From assembly GCF_002263515.1 (NCBI RefSeq), contig NZ_CP022752.1:4464001-4528000 (forward strand): a stretch of DNA of 64,000 nucleotides, in the 5' to 3' direction. Positions 42,736 through 51,169 of this stretch are shown one piece after another (the stretch's first letter is position 1; each line of letters starts with the position of its first letter). The notes beneath the pieces were generated by a model. It saw only the letters and a program-made list of their open reading frames with translations, searched no databases and was not told where the DNA came from. This DNA is from Actinopolyspora erythraea. Lineage in GTDB: Bacteria > Actinomycetota > Actinomycetes > Mycobacteriales > Pseudonocardiaceae. A program made the position numbers and the translations under genes.

Positions 42736-42825
42736 GTGCTCTCCACGGGCGTGGAGGTGGACCGCTCCTGATTCTGGAGGGCACCGCGCACTTCAGGTGC
42801 TCTCCACGGGCGTGGAGGTGGACCG
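42736..42825 (+). CRISPR. two-repeat type I-E-like CRISPR remnant
   Basis: Two identical 29-nt repeats (42736-42764 and 42797-42825) enclose one 32-nt spacer (42765-42796), the exact 29+32 geometry of type I-E arrays. Each repeat starts GTGCTCTCCACGGGCGTGGA and ends GGTGGACCG. The core CTCCACG-GG-CGTGGAG folds as a 7-bp hairpin. There are no cas genes in the window and no third repeat at the expected 42858. An orphan degenerate repeat lies 1 kb downstream. Probably a relic of a longer array. Confidence 0.75.
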
Positions 42826-42968
42826 TCCAATCGGTCCAGCAGCGCATCGGCAGCGTCGAGCAGGATCTCAACCAACACACGGACGGGATGCCGCAGCAGG
42901 TGCAGCGGATTAGCCAGCGGATGCAGGACGTAGTAGCTGCCGCCCAACAGACCGCGAACCGATCCTGA
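42826..42968 (+). pseudogene. C-terminal fragment of an unknown coiled-coil protein abutting the CRISPR repeat
   Basis: Directly after the second repeat the plus strand encodes QQRIGSVEQDLNQHTDGMPQ, QVQRISQRMQDVVAAAQQTA and a stop at 42968, an amphipathic helix with normal high-GC codon use. Upstream the same frame runs through the CRISPR repeats, which are not coding, so this looks like the tail of a gene fused to the array by a deletion. Low certainty. Confidence 0.35.
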
Positions 42969-43026
42969 CAACGGCCTTATAAGAAGCTCACCAGCTACGG
43001 CTGACGGGCTTTTCGTGACGGAGTGA

Positions 43027-43284
43027 TCACCGATATATCTCTCGCCGATGGCCCAGTTCGATCACGGTCACCAGCAGGTGATGATCTTTGATCGTGTAAA
43101 GCACCCGATAGTGGCCGACTCGGATCCGCCACGTATTGCTCACCCCGGAGAGCTTGCGGCAACCATCAGGGCGGGGCTCGTTCGCGAGGTTGTCGATGGC
43201 GAATTCGATCCGACGGCGCGTTTGGCGATCCAGACTTGCCAGAGTTTTCTGCGCACTGCGCGTAATGTCGATTTTGTAGCTCAC
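43027..43284 (-). CDS. RelE/ParE-superfamily toxin
   Basis: 85 residues from a GTG at 43284 that overlaps the antitoxin stop (GTGA). Typical RelE pattern: YKIDITRSAQKTLASLDRQT, RRIEFAIDNLANEPRPDGCR, KLSGVSNTWRIRVGHYRVLY and the final ELGHRREIYR. The conserved Arg and Tyr of VGHYRVLYTI and the basic C-terminus are those used for ribosome-dependent mRNA cleavage in RelE. Second gene of the antitoxin-first operon. Confidence 0.92.
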   Translation of the reverse strand: MSYKIDITRSAQKTLASLDRQTRRRIEFAIDNLANEPRPDGCRKLSGVSNTWRIRVGHYRVLYTIKDHHLLVTVIELGHRREIYR

Positions 43285-43586
43285 GCCTCCGCTTTGCCCT
43301 CCAGATCCACCAGTGCCTGTTCCCACGACATGGTGGGGTTGGTGTTGGAACGCACCTCGGCGTGGGCGTGTTCAGCGCGTTGTGACCAGTATGCGTCTTC
43401 GATCGCTTCATAGTTCTCGGCGATGTCCGGCGGCATGATCGCCGCGACGCGACGTCCGGAACGGGTGAGGTACACGAATGCGTCGTGTTCCTCGATGGCG
43501 TCCAGGATCGCAGGGAGATGTTTCCGGGCGTCAGACACGCTGACCTCGGCAACTCCATCCTCGTTGATCGAGATGCTGTCACTCAT
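43281..43586 (-). CDS. Phd/YefM-family antitoxin
   Basis: 101 residues. N-terminal DNA-binding Phd/YefM fold (AEVSVSDARKHLPAILDAIE, DAFVYLTRSGRRVAAIMPPD) and a C-terminal toxin-binding helix ending ALVDLEGKAEA. ATG at 43586. No ribosome site; TACAAT lies only ~10 bp upstream, so the transcript may be leaderless. Overlaps the toxin start, so translation is coupled. The palindrome at 43594 is a likely autoregulatory site. Confidence 0.88.
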   Translation of the reverse strand: MSDSISINEDGVAEVSVSDARKHLPAILDAIEEHDAFVYLTRSGRRVAAIMPPDIAENYEAIEDAYWSQRAEHAHAEVRSNTNPTMSWEQALVDLEGKAEA

Positions 43587-43593
43587 AGCATGA

Positions 43594-43611
43594 TTGTACA
43601 ACGAAGTACAA
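43594..43611. promoter_or_regulatory. toxin-antitoxin operator candidate
   Basis: TTGTAC-AACGAA-GTACAA, perfect 6-bp arms overlapping the probable -10 region of the antitoxin gene. A further GTAC occurs at 43617. Typical of antitoxin autorepression. Confidence 0.6.
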
Positions 43612-43797
43612 GAATGTACGTTTCCGGTTTTGTTGATCTTCTGTTCAGCAACGTCTTCACACCCTGTTACTACTTCGTGTGAAGTAGTCGTACTAGTCTG
43701 TACGTCGGCATACGAGCCGTGGACGTTGTCGCCACGCTGTTTGCCGGATTGCTGGTCGACGAATCCGGAGGAGCGAACAGAGCAGCAGGCCCGTGCG

Positions 43798-43827
43798 GTG
43801 CTCTCCACGGGTGTGGAAGGTGAGCCG
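43798..43827 (+). CRISPR. orphan degenerate CRISPR repeat
   Basis: Starts GTGCTCTCCACGGGTGTGGA and ends AGGTGAGCCG. It matches the 42736 repeat except for a T in the second stem arm, one inserted A and a changed 3' end. No spacer-repeat unit on either side. The 43612-43918 gap otherwise shows no gene. Confidence 0.55.
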
Positions 43828-43918
43828 TGCCGAACGGCGCGGGCAGCTCGCCGCGTCCGGCACGGGCAGCCGAGACGAGAGACCGGACCGGTGCGCGCCT
43901 CGGGGCCGATCGACACGC

Positions 43919-44305
43919 TCAGGAACGGTATCTCTCGATGTAGCGCTGCCACGCCTCGGCGTCCTCCGCCGTCTGGCGCTCGGCACGCGTGGCACGTCCG
44001 GTCCCGAGCGGGTATCCGTGCTTGACGAGCCGGGTCTCGCAGCTCTCCACCATGGACGACGTGGAGTACAGCAGCGACATCAGCAGCCCGCCGACCACGC
44101 ACATCGCCGTGATCCACAACGGCCCGGGCAGCAGCAGCACGAGCAGCCCGGGGGAGACCTGCACGAACACCCGGGCGATGTGCCGCAGGGCCCAGGTCCG
44201 ACAGGTGACGTCGTGCAGCACCCACTCCCGGTGGCGTTCGGGCAACCGTCCACCGTAGACGTACCAGAGCCACCGCACCGGGTTCGGACGGACTCCGCCG
44301 CTCAT
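43919..44305 (-). CDS. DUF5313 family membrane protein
   Basis: 128 residues, ATG at 44305 after GAGGAG. It begins SGGVRPNPVRWLWYVYGGRL, PERHREWVLHDVTCRTWALR and HIARVFVQ, the characteristic DUF5313 sequence, then two membrane helices (PGLLVLLLPGPLWITAM, VVGGLLMSLLYSTSSMV) and a polar tail. The family is largely restricted to Mycobacteriales/Pseudonocardiales. Function unknown. Confidence 0.85.
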   Translation of the reverse strand: MSGGVRPNPVRWLWYVYGGRLPERHREWVLHDVTCRTWALRHIARVFVQVSPGLLVLLLPGPLWITAMCVVGGLLMSLLYSTSSMVESCETRLVKHGYPLGTGRATRAERQTAEDAEAWQRYIERYRS

Positions 44306-44432
44306 CGTGACTCCTCGCTCCCTCGGGCGGCCGTCCCGGCGGACCACCACCCACACCGTCCGCCCCACCGCGAGCGCCCCGAGCCCAACCGGGAGCTCGA
44401 CGGGCGAGTGGGCCGGAACCCCGACGGGACCT

Positions 44433-44915
44433 TCACTCGAAGGCGGGCGGCAGCCGGTCCTGCCAGCGCCGCCCCTGCGGGTACAGCGTGATCGCGCGGG
44501 TCTCGTCCTCGCGCCGCTCGATGCGGACCAGCAGGTGGTCCTCGGCGAGCCGCTCCGCGAAACCGCCGCCCCACTCGACCACCACGGCCGCCTCGGTCAG
44601 CTCGGTGTCCAGGTCCAGGTCGTCGAGCTCGGCCAGCGAGGTGAGCCGGTAAGCGTCCACGTGCACCAGCGCCGGGCGGCGCCAGTCCGAGGAGTAGTGC
44701 TCCCGTGCCAGCACGAACGTGGGCGAGGTGACCCGGCCGCTCACCCCCATCCCCCGGGCGATGCCGCGCGTGAGCGCGGTCTTGCCCGCGCCGAGCGGGC
44801 CGTCCAGCAGCACCAGGTCCCCGGCGCCGAGCACGGCGCCGAGCGCGGCACCGAAACGGGACGTGTCCTCCTCGGTCGCCAGCTCGTAGGTCCAGCTCAC
44901 CACATCGGAACTCAA
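44433..44915 (-). CDS. tsaE: tRNA threonylcarbamoyladenosine ATPase TsaE
   Basis: 160-residue P-loop protein of the t6A machinery. Walker A is LDGPLGAGKTALTRGIA; Switch/Walker B-like segments are VTSPTFVLAREHY, LVHVDAYRL and VVVEWGG. TTG start at 44915 overlapping the hydrolase stop (TTGA) with AAGGTGAGC upstream. Its partners TsaB and TsaD are encoded 36.8 kb further along the same strand, although in M. tuberculosis they follow immediately. Confidence 0.94.
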   Translation of the reverse strand: MSSDVVSWTYELATEEDTSRFGAALGAVLGAGDLVLLDGPLGAGKTALTRGIARGMGVSGRVTSPTFVLAREHYSSDWRRPALVHVDAYRLTSLAELDDLDLDTELTEAAVVVEWGGGFAERLAEDHLLVRIERREDETRAITLYPQGRRWQDRLPPAFE

Positions 44916-46024
44916 CTGCCGCTCACCTTCTCCGCGGCCCCCTGGGACCGCTCTTTCCGCGCCGCTCGCCGAACCAACTCGCCCAACCGCTCGGTCACCA
45001 GTTCGGCACGTTCCAGAATCGCCATGTGCCCGGCCCCCTCGACCCGCACGAGCTCCGCCTCCGGCAGCCGCGCCGCGATCGTCTCCGAGTGGGAGAACGG
45101 GATGAGCCGGTCGGCGTCCCCGCCCAGCACCAGTACCTCGGAGTGCCGCAGCCCGGCCAGCGCGGCTGTGCGGTCGTGCGAACCGAGAGTGTCCAGGAAG
45201 TCGGTCACCGTCTCCACGGTGGTGGAGGAGATCATGTCGTCGGTGAGGTCGACCAGCGCGGTGTCCACGCCGTGATCACCGAAGGCCAGGCCGCGAACCA
45301 CGCTCCAGGCCACGTGCGAACCGCTCCGCCGGGCGCTTTCCACCAGCCCGGGCTGCCACTGGGCCAGCACCCCCATCGTCCTGGTCAGCGGGTTGTTCTT
45401 CGACAGCCACGGCCTGGGCAACCCACGCGCGCCCACCTGACCGGACGAGGTGGCCAGCAGCGCCACCCCCGCTACCCGCTCCCGGAACAGTTCGGGCCGC
45501 TGCTCGGCCAGCGCCATGATCGCCATGCCGCCCATGGAGTGCCCGACCAGCACCACCGGTCCGCGCCGGGCCGTCGCCCGCACCACCGCGTCCAGGTCCC
45601 TGCCGAGCTGCTCGATGGTGCAGTTGGCGCGCCCGGAGTGCCCGGAGCGCCCGTGGCTGCGCTGGTCGTAGAGCACCAGCCGCACCCTCGGGTCGCGCAG
45701 CCGTGGCAGGTCCCTGCGCTGGAAGTGCCAGCAGCGGGAGTCCAGCGTGTAACCGTGCACGAACACCACGGTCAACTCGGCCTCCCCGCCCCCGGCGGGC
45801 CGGACCTCCTGTACCGCCAGCGGCACGCCGTCGTCGGCGGCGACGGTGGACCTGCGGTCCGGTTCGAGCCTTCCCAGCGCCTCGCCCTGGTGCGGATCGG
45901 CCTCGGCCCCGTTTCTGCGCTGCGCGGCGATCCGGGAGCTGTGCGAGGCGAGGCTCACGGCGGTGCCGGTGACCACGGCGCCCACCATCCCGGCCGACCA
46001 GGCGATCGCGTGCCACGGCCTCAT
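44912..46024 (-). CDS. alpha/beta hydrolase
   Basis: 370 residues, with an N-terminal hydrophobic segment (HAIAWSAGMVGAVVTGTAVSLA) that may anchor it in the membrane. Hydrolase core: VVFVHGYTLDSRCWHFQ (oxyanion), VLYDQRSHGRSG, nucleophile serine in LVGHSMGGMAIM, acid in VLGGDADRLIPF and His in EGAGHMAILE. Start and stop each overlap the neighbouring genes by 4 bp (ATGA with alr, TTGA with tsaE). Conserved in this operon across actinomycetes; substrate unknown. Confidence 0.9.
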   Translation of the reverse strand: MRPWHAIAWSAGMVGAVVTGTAVSLASHSSRIAAQRRNGAEADPHQGEALGRLEPDRRSTVAADDGVPLAVQEVRPAGGGEAELTVVFVHGYTLDSRCWHFQRRDLPRLRDPRVRLVLYDQRSHGRSGHSGRANCTIEQLGRDLDAVVRATARRGPVVLVGHSMGGMAIMALAEQRPELFRERVAGVALLATSSGQVGARGLPRPWLSKNNPLTRTMGVLAQWQPGLVESARRSGSHVAWSVVRGLAFGDHGVDTALVDLTDDMISSTTVETVTDFLDTLGSHDRTAALAGLRHSEVLVLGGDADRLIPFSHSETIAARLPEAELVRVEGAGHMAILERAELVTERLGELVRRAARKERSQGAAEKVSGS

Positions 46025-47190
46025 GGCGCGTCCCCCGCCACCACGGTTCGGCTCACGCGCGGACGGTACATACCGGTGACTATCTCGTAGTGGATGGTGC
46101 CCAGCCGCTCGGCCCACTCCTCGACCGTGGGCTCACCGTCGTCCCCGGGGCCGAACAGCACCACCTCGTCCCCCTCGCTCACCGGGGCGTCGTCGCAGCG
46201 GACCACGATCTGGTCCATGCACACCCGCCCGACCACCGGACGACGCTCACCACCGAGCCACACCGAGAACCGGCCGGACAACGAACGCGGCACCCCGTCG
46301 GCGTAGCCGACCGGCACCAGCGCCAGGGTGGTCTCGGCCGGGGCGGTCCACATGTGGCCGTAGGAGACACTCTCCCCGGCGGCGATCCGCTTGGTCAGCG
46401 CCACCGAGGAGCGGAAGGTCATCGCCGGGCGCAACCCGTGGTCGCCCTCCTGCGGGACCGGATCGAGCCCGTAGACCGCTATGCCCGGGCGCACCATGTC
46501 GAACCGCAGGTCAGGACGGGTCAGCAGTGCCGCCGAGTTGGCCAGGTGCCGCAGCGGTCGCAGCCCGGCCGCCAGGGCCTGCTCGTGGGCGAGCCGGAAC
46601 CGCTCGGCCTGGACGTCGACGGAGGGGTGGCCCGGCTCGTCGGCGCAGGCCAGGTGCGACCACACCGCGAACACCTCCACCGCGCCGTCGGCCTCGGCCT
46701 TGGCGGCCAGCGCCACCAGCCGCTCCCACAGCTCGGCCGGGGCTCCGTTGCGGTGCAGCCCGGTGTCGATCTTGAGGTGGATCCGGGCGGTCCGTCCGGT
46801 GGCTCCGGCGGCGACCACGACGTCGCGCAACTGCGACTCGGAGGACACCGAGAGGTCCACCCCGGCCCGCACCGCACCGGTCACGTCGTCACCGTGCTGG
46901 TAGAGCCAGCACAGCAGCGGGGCGGAGATGCCCCGCTCCCGCAGCTCCAGCGCCTCGGGGATCGAGGCGACCCCCAGCCACTCGGCGCCGGAGCGCAGGG
47001 CCGCCTCCGCCACGGTGGACGCACCGTGGCCGTAGCCGTCGGACTTGACCACGACCATGGTCCGCGCGCCGGACTCGGCGGCGAGCCCGGACAGCACGGT
47101 TACGTTGTGCCGGATCGCCGCGAGATCGACGCGGACGTCGGCTCGGCACGCGGGACGCTCGTTCATCCTGCTCATGGTCGCACAATCCAT
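46021..47190 (-). CDS. alr: alanine racemase
   Basis: 389 residues; PLP enzyme supplying D-alanine for the cell wall. The PLP lysine is in MVVVKSDGYGHG (usually KADAYGHG). The catalytic Tyr is in SYGHMWTAP. Other motifs: HLKIDTGLHRNG, VWSHLACADEP and VCMDQIVV. The start is taken as ATG 47190 with GGGGA upstream; ATGs at 47175 and 47166 are alternatives. A family-A repeat lies just upstream of the gene. Confidence 0.95.
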   Translation of the reverse strand: MDCATMSRMNERPACRADVRVDLAAIRHNVTVLSGLAAESGARTMVVVKSDGYGHGASTVAEAALRSGAEWLGVASIPEALELRERGISAPLLCWLYQHGDDVTGAVRAGVDLSVSSESQLRDVVVAAGATGRTARIHLKIDTGLHRNGAPAELWERLVALAAKAEADGAVEVFAVWSHLACADEPGHPSVDVQAERFRLAHEQALAAGLRPLRHLANSAALLTRPDLRFDMVRPGIAVYGLDPVPQEGDHGLRPAMTFRSSVALTKRIAAGESVSYGHMWTAPAETTLALVPVGYADGVPRSLSGRFSVWLGGERRPVVGRVCMDQIVVRCDDAPVSEGDEVVLFGPGDDGEPTVEEWAERLGTIHYEIVTGMYRPRVSRTVVAGDAP

Positions 47191-47223
47191 GAGTGTCCCC
47201 GCTCGGCTGCCGTACTGCTCGCT

Positions 47224-47327
47224 CGGCGGAACCTCGCGCACGGCTCGTGAGCGGGTGCCGGAGACATCGGGGTATTACACAACGCCTCCGGCCCTCCTCG
47301 CGAGAGCGCACGCGGCAGAACCCGCGG
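47224..47327 (+). repeat. dispersed intergenic repeat family A, full copy
   Basis: Starts CGGCGGAACCTCGCGCACGG, contains GGTGCCGGAGACATCGGGGT and ends CAGAACCCGCGGG. It lies in the promoter/leader region of alr. Confidence 0.55.
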
Positions 47328-47450
47328 GTGGTCGAGCCGCGTGACTGGTGGTTCGGCGCTCACGGCGCTGAAATCACACGATGTGGCAGGGGACCAGGAT
47401 TCCGGACCATCAGCGGGCTTCGAGTCCGGTCACACCTCGTTCGGGGCGGC

Positions 47451-48977
47451 TCACGAAACCGAGGACGCCACGGCACGGACCTCGCGGACGGCGTCGGGGA
47501 CCGCCTCCAACAGGGCGGAGGCGCCGATGGGCGCCCCGACCGGAGCGGCGTCCCCGGGTTCGCGGGATTCGGCCGCACCACCCGTGGCGGCGAGCTCCGC
47601 CGCCCGGGCGTGCACGTGCGCGGCGCGGGCGCACGCCAGCGACGGCTCCATCCCGGTGGCGATCAGCTTGCCGATCATGCCGGTGAGCACGTCGCCGGAA
47701 CCGGCCGTGGCGGGCCAGGCGTGCCCGCAGGGGTGCACCAGCACCCGCCCGTCCGGATCGGCGATCACCGTGGTGTTGCCCTTCAGCAGCACCACGGCCG
47801 AACAGCGCCGAGCCACCTCGCGCACCGCCGCGACCCGGTCCACCGGAGGCTGCCCGGCCAGCCGGGCGAACTCGCCCTCGTGCGGGGTGAGCACCAGCGG
47901 CACGTCCGGATCCCGCGCGTCCCACAACGTCTCGTCGCCCGCGAACAACGTGATCGCGTCCGCGTCCGCCACGACCGGCTTCGAGCTGTCGAGCACCGCG
48001 GCCAGCACCTCGCGCCCGGCCGCGCCGGTGCCGATCCCCGGCCCCACCGACCAGGCCTGCACCCTGCCCGCGTCGCCGACCGAACCGGTCGCCACCACCT
48101 CGGGCCAGCGCTGCCGCACCACGTCGGCGGCCGGTCCGGCGTAGCGCACCATCCCGGAGGCGGTGCGCACGGCACCACCGGCGGTGAGCACCGCCGCTCC
48201 GGGGAAGTTGGCGGAACCCGCCGCCACCCCGAGCACGCCCTGGCTGTACTTGTCGTCCTCGGCACGCGGCACCGGCCAGGCGCGCCCCACCTCGTGCGCC
48301 TCCAGGACGGAGCAGTCCGGTTCCGCCAGGTGGGGACCGAGCCCGATGTCGACCACGTCGAGCCTGCCGGAACGCACCAGACCGGCGCCGAGCACGTGGC
48401 ACGGCTTGCGCCCGCCGAACGTCACGGTCACCGTCGCCGAGACGGCCGGGCCCTCGACGGCCCCGGTCACCGGATCCACACCGCTGGGCAGGTCCACCGC
48501 CACCACGGGGGCAGCCACCTGTTCCACGGCGGCGGCCGCGAGCGGGCGCAACGGGCCGTGCGCGGCGAGCCCGACTATGCCGTCGACCACCACGTCGGCG
48601 CGTCGAACCACCTCGGCGGCATCGGCCGTCAGCGCCGAGCCGCCCGCCTCGACCACGCGTCCGCCCGCCGCGCGCAGGGCGCGCAGCCCCTCGGCGTGCG
48701 CCTTCCCGGGCGACAGCAGCACCGCCGTCACCCCGACCCCGCGGTCGCGCAGCAGCGCGCCCGCCCAGAGCGCGTCACCGCCGTTGTTGCCCGCCCCAAC
48801 GAGCAGCGCGACGCGGCGCCCGGCCACGCGCCCCACTCGCTCGGTGAGCAGCCTGCGCGCCCACAGCGCCACCCCGTTGGCGGCCCGCCGCATCACCACG
48901 GGCTCGGCCACCGTGCGGAACAGCCGCCGCTCCGCCTCACGCACCCGCTCGGGGGACCACACACCCAGCACAGACAT
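47451..48977 (-). CDS. nnr: bifunctional NAD(P)HX epimerase/dehydratase
   Basis: 508 residues. N-terminal YjeF epimerase domain (VALLVGAGNNGGDALWAG, VDGIVGLAAHGPLR, VVAVDLPSGVDPVTG) and C-terminal ADP-dependent dehydratase (KYSQGVLGVAAGSANFPGAA, VVADADAITLFA, LTPHEGEFARL, LLKGNTTVIADP, ATAGSGDVLTGMIGKLIA). It repairs hydrated NAD(P)H. Start ATG at 48977 immediately after AGGAGGAG. Between glmS and alr, as in M. tuberculosis (Rv3433c region). Confidence 0.94.
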   Translation of the reverse strand: MSVLGVWSPERVREAERRLFRTVAEPVVMRRAANGVALWARRLLTERVGRVAGRRVALLVGAGNNGGDALWAGALLRDRGVGVTAVLLSPGKAHAEGLRALRAAGGRVVEAGGSALTADAAEVVRRADVVVDGIVGLAAHGPLRPLAAAAVEQVAAPVVAVDLPSGVDPVTGAVEGPAVSATVTVTFGGRKPCHVLGAGLVRSGRLDVVDIGLGPHLAEPDCSVLEAHEVGRAWPVPRAEDDKYSQGVLGVAAGSANFPGAAVLTAGGAVRTASGMVRYAGPAADVVRQRWPEVVATGSVGDAGRVQAWSVGPGIGTGAAGREVLAAVLDSSKPVVADADAITLFAGDETLWDARDPDVPLVLTPHEGEFARLAGQPPVDRVAAVREVARRCSAVVLLKGNTTVIADPDGRVLVHPCGHAWPATAGSGDVLTGMIGKLIATGMEPSLACARAAHVHARAAELAATGGAAESREPGDAAPVGAPIGASALLEAVPDAVREVRAVASSVS

Positions 48978-49183
48978 CTCCTCCTGGCGGTTCGGCTGTC
49001 GAAGTCTCCGTGTCCCGGCCCCCGTGCGCCCCGGTGGGGCCTCCCACCACCGGCGCCTCGGTCGGGTCCGTCGTCCAGTGGTTACCACGCCGCGCCGGGG
49101 CTGGGCCGCGAGAGCCGCCCGGGAGGACCGCGCGGCGCCGAGCACGGGAGCGCGGTGCCTGCTCCGCGCGGCTCCGAGGGGGA

Positions 49184-51046
49184 TCACTCGACGGTGACCG
49201 ACTTGGCGAGGTTGCGCGGCTTGTCCACGTCGAAGCCCCGGTGGCGGGCGATCTCGGCGGCGAGCACCTGCAACGGGACGGTGGAGACCAGCGGCTGCAG
49301 CAGCGTGGGCACGGCGGGGATCTCCACGAGTTCGTCGGCGAACGGCCGCACCACCTCGTCCCCCTCCTCCGCGATCACGATGGTGCGCGCGCCGCGCGCC
49401 TGGATCTCGCGGATGTTGGACACGAGCTTGGCGTGCAGGTGGGAGTTCCCCTTGACCGAGGGCATCTGCACCACGACCGGCAGGCCGTCCTCGATCAGCG
49501 CGATCGGGCCGTGCTTGAGCTCGCCCGCCGCGAAGCCCTCGGCGTGCATGTAGGCGAGCTCCTTGAGCTTGAGCGCGCCCTCCAGCGCCACCGGGTAGCC
49601 GACGTGCCTGCCCAGGAAGAGCACCGCCTTGGCCTCACACATCCGGGTGGCCAGATCCCTCACCCTGGGGACGGTGTCGAGCACGGAGCGCACGGCCTCC
49701 GGCATGGCGGCCAGCTCGGAGAACTCGTGCTCCAGCTCGTCGGCGTACTTGGTGCCGCGCGCCTGCGCCAGCGCGAGCCCCACGAGGTAGTTCGCCGCGA
49801 TCTGGGACAGGAAGGTCTTGGTGGCCGCCACGCCGATCTCCGGACCGGCGTGGGTGTAGAGCACGGCGTCCGACTCGCGGGGGATCTGCGAACCGTTGGT
49901 GTTGCTGATCGCCAGCACCCTGGCGTGCTGGGTCCGGGCGTGCCGCACCGCCTCCAGGGTGTCGGCGGTCTCCCCGGACTGCGAGATCGCCACGACCAGC
50001 GTGTCCCTGCCCAGCACCGGATCGCGGTAGCGGAACTCGCTGGCCAGCTCCACCTCCACCGGGATCCGGCACCAGTGCTCGATGGCGTACTTGGCCAACA
50101 GCCCCGAGTGGTAGGCGGTGCCGCAGGCCACGACGAAGACCTTGTTGATGTCCCGGAAGTCCTGCTCGCTGATGCGCTGCTCGTCCAGCACCACACCGCC
50201 CCCGGAGAAGTGCCCGCGCAGCGTGTTGGTCAGCGCCTCGGGCTGCTCCTCGATCTCCTTGAGCATGAAGTAGTCGTGCCCGCCCTTCTCGGCGGCCGAC
50301 AGGTCCCAGTCGACGGTGAACGGCTTGGTCTCGACCGGTGTCCCCGCGAAGTCGGTCACCCGATACCCCTCGCGGGTGATGGTGACCAGCTGGTCCTGCC
50401 CGAGCTCCACGGCGTTCCTGGTGTGCTCGATGAAAGCCGCCACGTCCGAGGCCACGAAGGTCTCGCCCTCGCCGACGCCGAGCACCAGCGGGGAGGAGCG
50501 CCGGGCCGCGGCGATCACGTCGGGGTGGTCGGCGTGGGTGGCCACCAGGGTGAACGCCCCCGCGAGCCTGGCGGCGACCGCGCCGAGCGCGGCACCGAGG
50601 TCACCGGCGGCGGGCCCGGCGGCACAGGCCCTGCTCACCAGGTGCGCGACCACCTCGCTGTCGGTGTCGCTGCTGAGCTCGATCCCGTCGGCCTCGAGCT
50701 CGGCGCGCAGTTCGGCGAAGTTCTCGATGATCCCGTTGTGGACCACCGCCACCTTGCCCGACAGGTCCCGGTGGGGATGGGCGTTGCGGTCGGTCGGCGC
50801 GCCGTGGGTGGCCCAGCGGGTGTGGCCCATGCCCGCCGTGCCGACGAAGCGCTCTCGCCCGTCCTCGGCGAGCCGCTGTTCGAGGTTCGACAGCGCCCCC
50901 GCCGAGCGCTGGACGGCCAGCGAACCGTCGCCGTCCAGCAGCGCGATCCCCGCCGAGTCGTAGCCCCGGTACTCCAACCGCCCCAGTCCCTGAAGCACCA
51001 CGTCAAGGGCCGGGCGATGTCCTAGATAACCCACAATGCCGCACAC
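49184..51046 (-). CDS. glmS: glutamine-fructose-6-phosphate aminotransferase
   Basis: 620 residues; makes glucosamine-6-phosphate for peptidoglycan. The start must be the GTG at 51046, so that the nucleophile Cys becomes residue 2 (M-CGIVGYLG); the ATG at 51058 would add four residues before it. Class II glutaminase motifs: LEYRGYDSAGIAL and GMGHTRWATHG. Two SIS domains: ACGTAYHSG, ISQSGETADTLEA and the C-terminal LAKSVTVE. First gene of a minus-strand series glmS, nnr, alr, hydrolase, tsaE. Confidence 0.96.
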   Translation of the reverse strand: MCGIVGYLGHRPALDVVLQGLGRLEYRGYDSAGIALLDGDGSLAVQRSAGALSNLEQRLAEDGRERFVGTAGMGHTRWATHGAPTDRNAHPHRDLSGKVAVVHNGIIENFAELRAELEADGIELSSDTDSEVVAHLVSRACAAGPAAGDLGAALGAVAARLAGAFTLVATHADHPDVIAAARRSSPLVLGVGEGETFVASDVAAFIEHTRNAVELGQDQLVTITREGYRVTDFAGTPVETKPFTVDWDLSAAEKGGHDYFMLKEIEEQPEALTNTLRGHFSGGGVVLDEQRISEQDFRDINKVFVVACGTAYHSGLLAKYAIEHWCRIPVEVELASEFRYRDPVLGRDTLVVAISQSGETADTLEAVRHARTQHARVLAISNTNGSQIPRESDAVLYTHAGPEIGVAATKTFLSQIAANYLVGLALAQARGTKYADELEHEFSELAAMPEAVRSVLDTVPRVRDLATRMCEAKAVLFLGRHVGYPVALEGALKLKELAYMHAEGFAAGELKHGPIALIEDGLPVVVQMPSVKGNSHLHAKLVSNIREIQARGARTIVIAEEGDEVVRPFADELVEIPAVPTLLQPLVSTVPLQVLAAEIARHRGFDVDKPRNLAKSVTVE

Positions 51047-51169
51047 CCGACCCAGCATAGCCAGGAGATTTGGTCTGAACCTGATACGTGTCGGCCATCC
51101 GGGTGTCGCCCGATCGCCCCGCCGGTCGCTGCCACGGGTGGCGCGGCGTGTCCGCTACCGTGACGAGTC

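Noticed and set aside
42514..42971. ORFs running through the CRISPR repeats (for example 42714-42968 + and 42534-42971 -)
   Set aside because: Their apparent protein repeats are only the CRISPR repeat read in frame; only the short C-terminal stretch after 42826 looks protein-like.
7632..44432. Classical genomic island with integrase and tRNA attachment site
   Set aside because: No integrase, tRNA gene or direct-repeat attachment sites were found at the borders, so only an insertion or rearrangement of unknown mechanism is proposed.
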